64,000 bases of DNA from NCBI GenBank assembly GCA_022419385.1, contig JAJUBI010000003.1, forward strand, positions 1,922,001 to 1,986,000. Direction: 5' to 3'. Of the stretch, positions 45,159 through 55,730 are shown in pieces (the stretch's first letter is position 1; every line of letters starts with the position of its first letter). The notes under the pieces are model-generated. The model was given only the letters and a program-made list of their open reading frames with translations. It did not search any database and had not been told where the DNA came from. Source of the DNA: Paraconiothyrium sp. Pb-2020 (Eukaryota > Ascomycota > Dothideomycetes > Pleosporales > Didymosphaeriaceae). The translations under genes were made by a program, and so were the position numbers.

Positions 45159-46096
45159 CGGCGGGCTCGAGTCTCGGATGCAGCCCAGCGCACCCGGGCA
45201 GGCAGCGCGGGCGTGGGCGTGGGCGTGCGACATGTCCCCAGGGCGCCGGCGTACTCGTACACAGTGTACCTTTGCGGGCGGCCAGGCAGGAAGCGGGTAG
45301 CTCGACGGGAAGGGGCCCGAGCGCGCTCGCTACGGACGAAAGAAGCAAAGCATACAGTACACATCATAGCTTGAGATGTACGTAGGGCTGTAATATTACA
45401 TACATACGTGCTAATCGACTTGCACCCGAGCGCAACGGCGCCAGCACACGCTGACCATGTCCGTTGCTGACCTCCGCTCCCCTCTCCTCTGTGCACCACC
45501 ACACCTCGCCCGGCCGCTGATCTGACCGACGATCCGCTGTGCACGCTGTCCATCCATCCGTCCACCAGCCGGGACGCGATTGGCATGCAGCATGACCGTC
45601 GCTTTCTGCCGAGGGCGCCATCGTCTGTGTAGGGCTGGCTGCTACGAGCCTGTTTCATCAGTCTGCCAGAGCTCCGCCGTCGTTCGCTTCGTGCGCTACC
45701 GTGGGCTAATCCCACGAGCTGGAGAAGGCTACTGCCGCCGGAGCGATCAAGCGCGTAGGGCTGAGCGTGGCGCTCCTCTCAACCGCACGCCGTGCCGCAA
45801 GTTAAAAGCGCGCCAGCTGATCCAAACGCGTCCGTCCCCTTTACCTCGCCGACGTGATGGTCAGCAACCGTTTCGCCTTCTGTTGCGCTGTTCCCAACCA
45901 GGCAGCTGCACCGGCGCGCCTGCCTCTGTCAGTGGTCAACCAAGCGCGCGCACATTGGGGGAGCCTCGGTGCGAAATTTCTGAGCCTCAACCAGCAACGT
46001 CCACGCCTACGCCATCTTACCCATATCAAAACATTCTCATTACTCGCACAGCCTGTGCACGTCTCCCGAACATCCTCGGCCTACCAACCGGAAGCC

Positions 46097-47521
46097 ATGG
46101 CTCTCCTCGACAAAGTCCCCGGCGAGTTGAAGCTCTACATCGGCGGGTACGGACCCCGGTCATCGTCCTCCGCTGCGCGTTTCGCGACTTTGAGAGGCTG
46201 ACGAATCAATAGCATCTTCACCCTGCGCCGGCGTGACGCTCTCAAGGAGGCTAACATTACTCACGTGCTCTCCGTGCTGCGTATGCCACTCGACGACGAC
46301 TTGTTCAGCCCGTTCAGGCATCATGCAGTTCAGGTTGACGACGTCGAAGACGAGAACCTGCTCGAGCACTTCCCGGCCACCAATCGTTTCATCCAGGAGG
46401 GTCTCGATGGTGGTGGCGGCGTGCTTGTACACTGGTAAGTTTAGATCCTGGTGCAGCTGAGACCTGCATGTTCGACCCTCCACAACGAATCCCCTTCTGG
46501 TATACATACAACGTCAACCTCAAAGGGGAGCTGCTTGGTCGCACTTTTTGCCTCCCATCTATTGACATTGCACATCTGCACGCGCGTCGTGCACCGCATT
46601 TTTGTCATGTTCCCTGCTTCATATTTCTTGTCACGAGATCCATCGCGCATTGCCTCTTTGCCACACTTGTTTCCAGCCACCATGCACAAGACTTCAAAAT
46701 GCCAACCGTTTTCACTTTTCTAGTGCCATGGGCAAATCGCGATCGGCTACATGTGTCATCGCTTATCTGATGCAAAAGCACCACATCAGCGTCTCCGAAG
46801 CTCTGTCGCAAGTACGACAAGCCCGGTCCATTGTGGAGCCAAACGAGGGGTTCATGAAGCAATTGGAGCTGTACGGCCAAATGCAAACCCCAGAAAACGT
46901 TGAGGACACGCCTGCCTATCAACGGTGGGTATATCAACGCGAGATCGAGCTGAGTCGAGCAGTCGGTCAAGCCCCCGAAGCAGAGAAGATTCGCTTCGAG
47001 GACGAGCATGTCACCGATCAGGCCGCAAGCTTCGAGCTGAGATGTCGCAAATGCAGGTCAGTGGGATCTCCTCGATCAACACGGATTGACTATTATCGAC
47101 GTTGCCACCCGCTTTGGCTCAGCGCTTACCCATGTGCAGGCGGCCACTCGCAACGTCGCAATATCTAGTCGCTCACGGCTCATCCAAGGTTGCCAACAAT
47201 CAAAGCGAGACACCTCCTACTGTAGCTATATCTCGGGATTGTGCTCACTACTTCTTGGATCCGTTGTCGTGGATGCGTCCAGAGCTCGAACAAGGCAAAC
47301 TGGACGGGCGTCTTGAATGCCCCAAATGCCATACTAACGTAGGGAAATATGCCTGGCAAGGCATGCAATGCAGCTGTAGCGAGTGGATTGTACCTGGAAT
47401 CAGCCTCTCGAAGAGTCGTATCGATGAAGTGAAGAAGACTACGGTTTCCGAGATTCGCCGTCCTCCTGGGTTCGCAAAGTGGGCGCCAGCCAATGCCAAC
47501 ACCGCGAGGCAGAATTTATAG
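46097..47521 (+). CDS. yvh1: YVH1/DUSP12 dual-specificity phosphatase with C-terminal zinc domain
   Basis: Four exons, 46097-46146, 46213-46434, 46724-47056 and 47140-47521, encode 328 residues. The phosphatase active site is H90-C91-AMGKS-R97, matching HCx5R. The C-terminal zinc-binding domain has paired cysteines: 'RCRKCR', 'LECPKCHTNVGKYAW' and 'CSCSEWIVPG'. The yeast orthologue acts late in 60S ribosome maturation (release of Mrt4) through the zinc domain. Intron 2 (289 bases) is unusually long here and splits the codon of catalytic Cys91 (TG|T). The start is right: the typical 'LYIGG' strand follows within 17 residues. All catalytic and zinc residues are present. Confidence 0.93.
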
Positions 47522-50500
47522 ATAGGCAGCCAGACTTTGCTTTCTTACGCATGTTCGCCCTAAACGAGGCCTCAGATGCATCTACCCGGATTCGCAGAGT
47601 ACACAGGATTCTGCGGAATGCGGATATGGCACAACGAGTGATTACATCGGGTTGGCACGTGACCGAAATGTGTCGAGACGTTGACACAAGGCATGGGTCC
47701 GGACCGGTTGCACTATGCACATGTACGACATGGCTGCAGTCTGCCTCGTACAATCCGAAGCTCTGGACCCATTACTGAGTCTGTCGATGATCTTTGGATG
47801 AAGTTGTTCGGCGGAGGGATGTATAGCTTCCGCGCTTCCGCGCAGTTCCTTGCTGCCCAATGGAACCACTAAGCCACCACAACGCTACTGAATCGAGCAT
47901 CTACATTGAGATAGTGGAATTGCTTTCACGTCAAAGTTCATGCCTAGGCACCCATGCGTCTTTCTTTGCCTCAGACTACGACTGGCTTTTCCACCGTCTC
48001 GTTGTCCGGCTGTGCACGTCGGACTTTGTCGGTTGCATGCTTCCTTATCAACGTAGAGTTCGCACTACTTATGTTCCATTGCTTGTCTACACTTGGTAAA
48101 TTACGCACAGTCTCCACTCCGGTCCTTGTCGCTTGAGACATCTGAAATACTCTGTAGTGGTGGAGTTAACGTCCGCTTCCACCTCGGCTCAGTATCATTT
48201 AGAAATCTCAAGCTCAGGTTTACGATCAGTCTACCCCTTGTCGTCCTAATGTTCAAAGATACTCTTTCCTACATTATCTGCTTATGCTCTTCTTCCCTGT
48301 CTACACTTGGAAAGTACTGGTGTCCGAGTCGCCCGAACCATTCTGGCATTGCGATGCTTGAACGGCAATTCCTATTTCCTCGGGGCAGGACTGTGCGCTT
48401 CATGTTTACCACCATCATCAACATGACCAATGTCCGCATTGCGATACTGTATAATTACACGGAAATCTTCTGCCATAGGATGATGTCGTTTCGTCTGCTT
48501 GCGTCTTTTCTTTTGTGCAGTCGTGTGCACGTTCCCTCTTCCACGCACGTAGCTACCTCGCGCCTGCAGGACAGAAAGCGCGACCGCGTTCTGCATTGAC
48601 TTCCTCATTGTTTCCTCCGATTACTCTTGAACAAGCCAACATATTCTCACCAAGGCTGCATGTCTTACTGCGAGCATTGACAGACCCCGCCCCGGTGGGC
48701 ATGCACAGCCGACATGTACAGGGCAGGGCGTAAGTGCTCCTCCAGCTTCCTTCCGCACCCGTGACTCCCTTGTTTTAGCGATTGGTACCGACAACACACC
48801 GGATGGCAATAGGCAGCAGCCAGAGTAAGAGCACCCTACCAAGATGCTGACGGCATCCACAGGCACCGTTCGTGCTGTACATGCACGCATCCGCAGTGAA
48901 GAGAATCCTTATCCGATCGAGGCATCAAATCGCTCTCCGAACGCGGCTGTAAGCATGCCCGGCAACCTCTTCCTCCGATGCGGCCCTCCCAATCTGACTC
49001 AAGCGTAACGGAACAGCAGATCAAGTGCATACGTACCGCATGGATTGCGCCTGCGTGCGAGCCGATCCGCTTTCATGTTGTACAACACGCCGTGCATCCT
49101 ATTGCTATAGCGAACGTCTTACCGCTTAGGTGCCGGGCTCCTTCCGTTCGCCGCGAGGGGGTCAGCATTTCGCCGTCGGCGAGATATCGCGCTTAAAGAG
49201 CTATGAGCAATTACATGGGGCGGCAGGCGAATGTCTCGAGAGGCATTAACTGATGCTAGACAACTCCGTGCTTAGTGGAGGCAACAATAGCCGCGCAGGC
49301 CACAAGCTGACCATCACACGTTCGAACCTTCGGGTCTGTGCCAATCTAGCTTAGCTCTAGCTCTGGTGTTGTGTTTACTAGAATACAGGCCCAACACTTG
49401 AAAGCGTGCGTTTCAACACAAGTTCCGAGCCCGACCACCCTGCGGTCGCTCATACGGACAGAAGGAGGCCTAACGTTCACGATCATAAAGTGACTCAAAA
49501 AGGCTTGTACCTGTTCCTGCGCACGTTTGCGTGACGGACGCGGCTCGCGCTTATTCTCGTGTGTGCATGCTGTTGGCATCGGAAAGGAAGGTCGCAAGTG
49601 GCTACCTTGTCCCACAGCAGTCCCTCTGAAACTGAACCAATCGCCAACATTCACGTGCTGGTATATCACAATCCCAAGCGTGGGAGTAATGCACTGTTGA
49701 ATGCCAGGCTAGGATGCTGCAGGTTTCACCTGCACGATGGCTCCCTAGTATTTTGCCGTTGAAGGATCACCCTATGGCAGGTCTCTTGGTCCGGATAGCG
49801 GTACTTACGTTACTTGAAGGGCTTGATAGCAAGGCTCAACCAAGGCTTCTGATACGGCGGTAGAGTGGCTACGAAGGAGGAAGATTACGGTTTTTCTTGG
49901 GTAGTTTTACCTTGCTCGGTGCCTGCACCTTGTCACCGCATCAGGGCGCACGACTTCGAAGTAGATAGTAATACCGTGAGCAAGACCTTGCAGGAGATAT
50001 GATGAGCCTAGAAAGCGGCTTCAGGAATGCTCCTTGACTTATTCTTCTCCTGCCTGATTTTACACTGTGCTTATCCGACGCATAAGGCACGCATGCTCTC
50101 CTTAGCAGGAACTGAGCCACATGCATTGCCAACGTGTCTGGGCTAGGATTACCTGTAACACTTCTGCAGCTACTTGAACATGAGCTGTTTCTTCCGAAAT
50201 CTGCACTGCCGTGGGGGCGTTGCCGAGATAAGACGCAAATGTCGTGTCCTCCTACCAGATAGACCCGGATCAATGTCTCCGAAGAACCACATCGACCACA
50301 TACAGAACGCAATGAACTTGCTTTTCGGTACCGTCCAAAACCATCTGTTGACTTGTGCGTTGGTCCTCTGACCCCGCTATTTTTAAGCTCTGCTCCAGTG
50401 GAAGACCACCACGAAGTCGTAGGAAAGAGACAACGTCGATGTAGGCGGCCATCAAAGGGCAGTGCACTCCATTCTCGAGCACCCGCTTTGTTTCCGGCAA

Positions 50501-50807
50501 TCTTGACGCTGAAGGCTCCGCTCGCGAGTCTAGATTTTCTCAGCTGGGTGGGCATGTCTCTCGGCACACGGTCGTGACTGGCAAATCACCAGGTCGATAT
50601 TCGCTTGAAGCAAGCACAAATGAGAACTTTCGTGAGATTGTTTCTTCCCGTCAAAAATCTACATGGAATCGTATAGCAATAGCGCAAATGATGCCACTGT
50701 GTTCTCTCCCGCTAATCCCAAGAATACAAAACAAATCTTGTACAGGTATGCAAACACTTCCGCCTGTGTCTCAATCATGGCGCGCTTTCACACTCCTCAC
50801 CACAACC
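47522..50807. other. Gene desert of 3.3 kb
   Basis: No recognisable protein, splice pattern or RNA gene. The many short frames lack family features. The last few hundred bases should include the 3' UTR of the convergent DUF3712 gene. Confidence 0.5.
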
Positions 50808-53673
50808 TCATAGTCTCACACTCGCTCCAATACTGCCTCCCCTATACCAGACTTGCTCCCTCCACGCCCCAATCCTTATCCCCACCTCCGCAAACGCACT
50901 CAATTTCAACGTGCCCCCCAACGCCTTCCGGATAGCATCATACCCCACGCTCCCAATGCTCCAGTCCACCGGCAAACGGGGCGTCTCACTCAGCCCTGGC
51001 GGCACCGCAAATGGCAGCTCGTACAGTATCTTTCCACTGGGATGTCCTTCGTAGAACGCGGTTGCGTTGAGGGTGGTGATGTACATCGTAGTGCTGGCGA
51101 AGGGCGACGCGAGGGTGAAGAGGGCGGTCGAAGTGAGGAGGTGCATCGTCGCGGATCGGATGAAGTGGGTTTTGCCGTCCTCGGGGGGATCGCCTTCATC
51201 GGGAGGTACATCTTCGGGGTCCTTTGGTGTGGAGAGGTGCGGGGCAGGGAGGACAATGGGGAATTGGGAGAGGACGGTGCCGAGGGCAGGCTGGGAGGGG
51301 ATGGTACCGTTGTGGGCTTGGAGAGTGAGGGAGACGTTGTAGCCTTGGACTGTGAGCCATTTAGTTGAGGAGCGGAGAAAGGGCAGACGTACCAGAAATG
51401 TACTGCGAGAGTAGCTGTCTCCCAATTTCTTTTCCTTTTGCGCCACTGTGCGTGTAAGGCTCCCAGACAGCGGTAACAAGGATGTTGGTGTTGTTGCCGG
51501 GATGCACGTAGATGTCTTTTGCTACGGCTTGTCCTACGACCGTCTTGTTGACGAGGATATTGATATTGAAGTATGGCACGGTGGCCGAGTAATTAGTCGG
51601 GTTGGTCATATTAACGTTTGCTTGGAGAGTGATAGAAGTTCGCGATGTGTCAACAATCGAAAGGTTCCCAATCTTAGGCGCAATTGAGCTGATATTGTGA
51701 GCTCCTCCACTGTCGTTGCCATTTCCGCTTCCAATCGCTGGTCAGGGGTGTTAGCGATTGCCCCGAAGGGATTTTCGACCTGGAGCACGAACTGGGTGGG
51801 TCACGAACGTTTGACCGGGACGACCCCTTCAGCGGGTATCTCCCGCACTGCAAATCCGCCCAAAGGGGTATCCACCTTGACGCTGACCGCAGCCTTGACT
51901 TTCATTGTAACGCCCTTGCTCCCCAGAATAAGTGCCTGGATGACTTCGCTGAGCAGACCATCGTCCTTGATGTTGATCGGAGCTTTCTGGATATCGGATT
52001 GTACTAATAGGGAAGGACCATCGCTTCCGTGTGCATCGATCCGGGTGGAATTCGCATCTTGCCATTTCTTGAGCTCAAGAGTTCCAAGGAGTTTTCCGTG
52101 ATAGAAGATATCTGCGTCGGCCTTGACACGGTTCACATCTAAGGGAAAGTTCATCTCGTTGGGGATGTTGATGTCAACCTTTACCACGGCGGATATCTTA
52201 GGGGCAGCCTCCGGAGTGCCTGGCTCGGCGAAGGGTTCTGGAAGGTGGAAGTGAACGTCGGCCAGAGAGAAATTCCTAATGAGCTTCCCCTTCTCGTGAC
52301 CAGGTAGAGGAACAGGGACGGTGATATCTTTGAGGAGATCGTGCGCCCAGGCGGGGGTCTCCGGATCGGGGAAGTTGCAGCATTGCACGTAAAGTTTGGC
52401 GTCTTGACCATGCATATAGTCTCCAAGGAGTGCGTCTAGCGGTGATTTGGAGGAACCAGGACAAGTCTCGGTCAGAGCCTCTGGCAATGTGTCCACACGC
52501 CCAGTAACGTTGATTTCGACGTTATGCTTCGGTTCTATTAGTAGCTGCGCAGTCTCGGCAGTGCCAACCATGATGTGTTTATCGGACTCCAGACACCCGT
52601 CAACGAGCACATCGACAGCAACAGGAGGAACGGTGAGCTGGACAGGGAAGTCGTTGGTCACCATAATGGAAACATCCGCACCCATTCCTTTCCATCCTTC
52701 CCGTTGTTCTCGAAGGTTGAGCCTTGTGACATTGTACCGAGGGACCGAAGAAAGCTCGTCTCCTGCAGCCGGGGTACTATTAGTACACGTGCGCATCAGC
52801 AATGTCTCGTCCCCGCGGGGTACACGTACCTTGGAATGTAAAGGATTCTACAATGGTTTGCGAACCAAGCCGTATAAGACCAGACCTCAGGGGCACCTCG
52901 GCTTTACCTTTGAGGCGAATCTGACCCAATCGACCTTCCATCCAATCGTTGGCAACGTTACGTAGGTTGTTGAACCTGCCTGGCTCGAGGTGGGCGAAGA
53001 ACGAGACGTGCGTGGTATGACCATTGCGAATGTCCACTTTGATACCGGGTACTTTCGCCGTGCCTACACGGACCATATCATACTCGGGCAAGTAGACGTC
53101 GACTTCGGTCGGCCCTGTCTCGACCTCTCTTGCGATCCAAGTGCCAAAGCGACCGAGGTTGCGCACGCTCTGCTTCTCCACCTTCGAAGCATCCATGTTG
53201 AAGTATCCTTCTACCTGCACCCGCACACCGGTGTCCGTCAAAGAGTCTAGCGAGAGCTTCGTGGGCTTGAAGTTGGCAGCTTGCATAGCATACTCTTCGA
53301 TGCCTTCGGTCGCCAGGAATCCAAGCATTATGAGCACTGCTGCGATGACTAATATAACGAGCGCTACAATGCTGGGCCATCTCTTCTTCCAGAACGGCCT
53401 CTTATCAGCGTCCTTCTTTCCACTTGACGTGCCGCTGCTGAGTGATCGCAGCAGCGATGTGGTGGCTGTTGCGTGTTCTCCATCCTCATCCTCCTCTTCG
53501 TGTTCGAGTTCATCACCCTCTGGTCTTGCTAGTAACGGTGAAACCTCATCTGGATTCCTCTCTGAGGTATGCGAGCGTGCTGTGCGTGACGATTTGCCTG
53601 ATCTCTGAGAGGCTGGGCGCGAATTGGTGCGGGTTGAGTCGCCCCAGGCGCCGCCGTAATCGGGTGTGTCCAT
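50808..53673 (-). CDS. Tag1-like/DUF3712 vacuolar single-pass membrane protein
   Basis: Four exons, 52830-53673, 51809-52762, 51393-51737 and 50808-51343, give 892 residues. The N-terminal ~95 residues are cytosolic and include an acidic dileucine motif (EVSPLL), a typical AP-3 vacuole-sorting signal. One membrane helix lies at about 101-121, followed by a large lumenal part with repeated LEA/DUF3712-type beta domains. This resembles S. cerevisiae Tag1 (YLR173W), a vacuolar membrane protein reported to take part in ending autophagy; the assignment is by layout and remembered sequence style. Fungal homologues are sometimes labelled 'pre-rRNA processing protein', which has no support here. The third intron (51738-51808) has an unusual GTTCGT donor but a good CTAAC branch and removes an in-frame stop. 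Confidence 0.82.
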
Positions 53674-54007
53674 GGCGGAATGGTTTCTGGTCGCAATGCG
53701 CAGAGGCTATCTGCTAGGTTATGCAAGTCATGTGGAGTCGTGGGAAAGAGGGCTTGGGTTTAGGACGAGATCTCAGGTACATGGGGCGGCTGCATGTTGA
53801 GGCGTCATCAACTGGGCTGTGACTTCGAAGACCGTGCCGAGGCACGCTAGTAGGGTAGATCGAAGCGAAGCGATAACGACCCCAGATTCGCGTGACGCAT
53901 GCTAGCCTCTCTATCAAAAAATACACCGCAAGGGCGTGTGACTCAGTCGTTATTTCCCCGGGCTGTATATAGCTTCAATTGGACTCAACATTTCTGAGTG
54001 CATCCAT
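53674..54007. other. Short bidirectional promoter (Tag1-like / OTC)
   Basis: 334 bases between divergent starts. No further element assigned. Confidence 0.55.
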
Positions 54008-55169
54008 ATGAACAACATGCCTTCCTTTCGCCTAGCAACAAGTGCGCTCCGAAGCTTATGTCGAACGCAACACCGTTCCTACGCCAGCTCCAGCTCCCCG
54101 GCTGCTCCACCCACATCACCCTTCGCACCCCGACATCTGCTTTCGATAGCGGATCTCACACCGGCTGAGCTTACAACGCTCGTTCGTAATGCTGGAAAGC
54201 ACAAGACAGACATCAAGTCTGGCAATGGCTGGCCTCACCTCTCAAGTGCGCTCGCAGGCAAGACCGTAGCCATGACCTTCAGCAAACGGAGTACGCGCAC
54301 TAGGGTGTCGACCGAAGGTGCAATTGCGGCATTTGGGGGAAGTCCCATGTTCTTGGGGAAAGAAGATATTCAATTGGGGGTACGTTTTCCCCGCCCTCAT
54401 TGCTTCACGTATTGCAATCACTGACGGTCGCAAACAGGTCAATGAGTCCCTTTACGACACCTCTCTCGTCCTCTCCAGCATGACTGCGGCCATCTTCGCC
54501 CGCGTTGGCCCCCACGCAGACGTCGCAGACCTCGCCAAACACTCCTCCGTTCCCGTTATCAACGCCCTCTCCGATCTGCACCACCCCATGCAGATCATTG
54601 CCGACTTTCTCACAATCACCGAGATCAACCCATCTACCTCGGCCACCTCGCTAGGTCTAGAGGGCATGAAGATCGCATGGGTCGGCGACGCGAACAATGT
54701 CCTCTTCGACCTCGCCATCGGCGCTACGAAGCTAGGTGTGGACGTCGCCGTCGCGACACCAAACGGGTATGGAATCCCCAAGGCGATGCGAAGCGTCATC
54801 GAGCACGCTGCAGCGACCGGACCCCAGGGTAAGGCAGGGAAATTGACTGAGACGACGGTGCCGGAAGAGGCCATCAGGGATGCGGATATCCTAGTGACGG
54901 ATACGTGGGTGTCAATGGGTCAGGAGGAGGAATCGGCGAAGCGACTCAAAGCCTTCTCAGGCTTCCAGATCACATCTGAGTTAGCGAAGCGGGGCGGCGC
55001 GAAGGAGAATTGGTCGTTCATGCACTGCTTTCCTCGACATCCTGAGGAGGTCAGCGACGAGGTATTCTATGGTCCGCGATCCGTGGTGTTTAGGGAGGCG
55101 GAGAATAGGCTCTGGTCTGCCATCTCTGTGCTGGAGTCGTTCGTGGTGAACAAGGGAAAGATACAGTGA
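54008..55169 (+). CDS. argB: Ornithine carbamoyltransferase, mitochondrial (arginine biosynthesis)
   Basis: Two exons, 54008-54379 and 54438-55169, separated by a 58-base intron, give 367 residues. A Ser/Arg/Ala-rich presequence of ~35 residues precedes the enzyme. The carbamoyl-phosphate site is 'SKRSTRTR', the ornithine-binding loop is 'SMGQEEE', and 'HCFPRHPEEVSDEVF' is the catalytic HCxPRH-type motif. The enzyme makes citrulline from ornithine and carbamoyl phosphate in the mitochondrial matrix. The start may be either the Met at 54008 or the one three codons on. It is divergent from the Tag1-like gene and convergent with the AFG1-like gene. Confidence 0.97.
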
Positions 55170-55730
55170 AGTGCCCAAAAAGATATTAATCAAAAAGCCG
55201 CCATTGCAGCGAGCTATGTCTCTTCATAATCAAAGTAAATGAATATTTCGTTGCTTGTGTGATTCGGAAACGCTGTCAAATGTCGCGCCTTCCTTATCAG
55301 CCCTTTGTTGATACCTCAGCATTCACCTCACCAGCCACCCCACTGTTCACGCCCACCATGAAATGTCTATCTCTCAAGGAAGACCTGCTATCAAACTGGG
55401 CTCATCTACATGATCTAGTACTATATAATCGCGCTATTGCAAACAACTTGCATCCTTCGACCGACACAAAGAGAGGCTGGTACAGCGGTTTAAAAAACTA
55501 CTTTGTCAGTACTCGTTGACAGTGCACCGGTTCGAAGCCAAATCAAAACACTTTGAGCCGGGGCCTGCGGGTGAAATGGCTTTTTTGCAACTGGGTCATG
55601 ACTAAGGGGACACCTGAGACACCACAGGGTACCTAGACTTTTGGTGAGGCACTTGTACATATACTACATGTGGTACGAGCTCATACTTATAGATATAGGG
55701 AAAGAAAACCTGCATAGCACCGTAATTAGT
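55170..55730. other. Convergent 3' region, no gene
   Basis: A small frame at 55259-55519 has no recognised feature. This stretch holds the 3' ends of OTC and the AFG1-like gene. Confidence 0.5.

Larger units (their letters stand above)
43875..46096. other. GC-rich divergent region between the C2H2 and YVH1 genes
   Basis: A 2.2 kb GC-rich stretch. Long open frames occur on both strands (up to 252 codons) simply because stop codons are rare; their composition (Arg, Ala, Gly, Cys) and overlap argue against coding. It contains a CTGCAC hexamer run and a 29-base tandem duplication. It may carry long 5' leaders of both neighbours. Confidence 0.55.

Noticed and set aside
44282..45715. Open frames of 220-252 codons on both strands
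   Set aside because: GC-rich sequence with few stops; frames overlap each other, show extreme Arg/Ala/Cys composition and carry no motif.
45580..46212. Plus-strand 210-codon frame ending inside the YVH1 start region
   Set aside because: Different frame from YVH1, no domain, and it overlaps the first exon and first intron of the phosphatase gene.
52780..52829. Extension of the first Tag1-like exon past the donor at 52829
   Set aside because: The extra residues are unlike the family, and splicing restores the conserved 'GDELSSVPRYNV' continuation.
55524..55545. GGTTCGAAGCC, resembling a tRNA B box
   Set aside because: No complementary T-stem and no matching A box or acceptor stem upstream.
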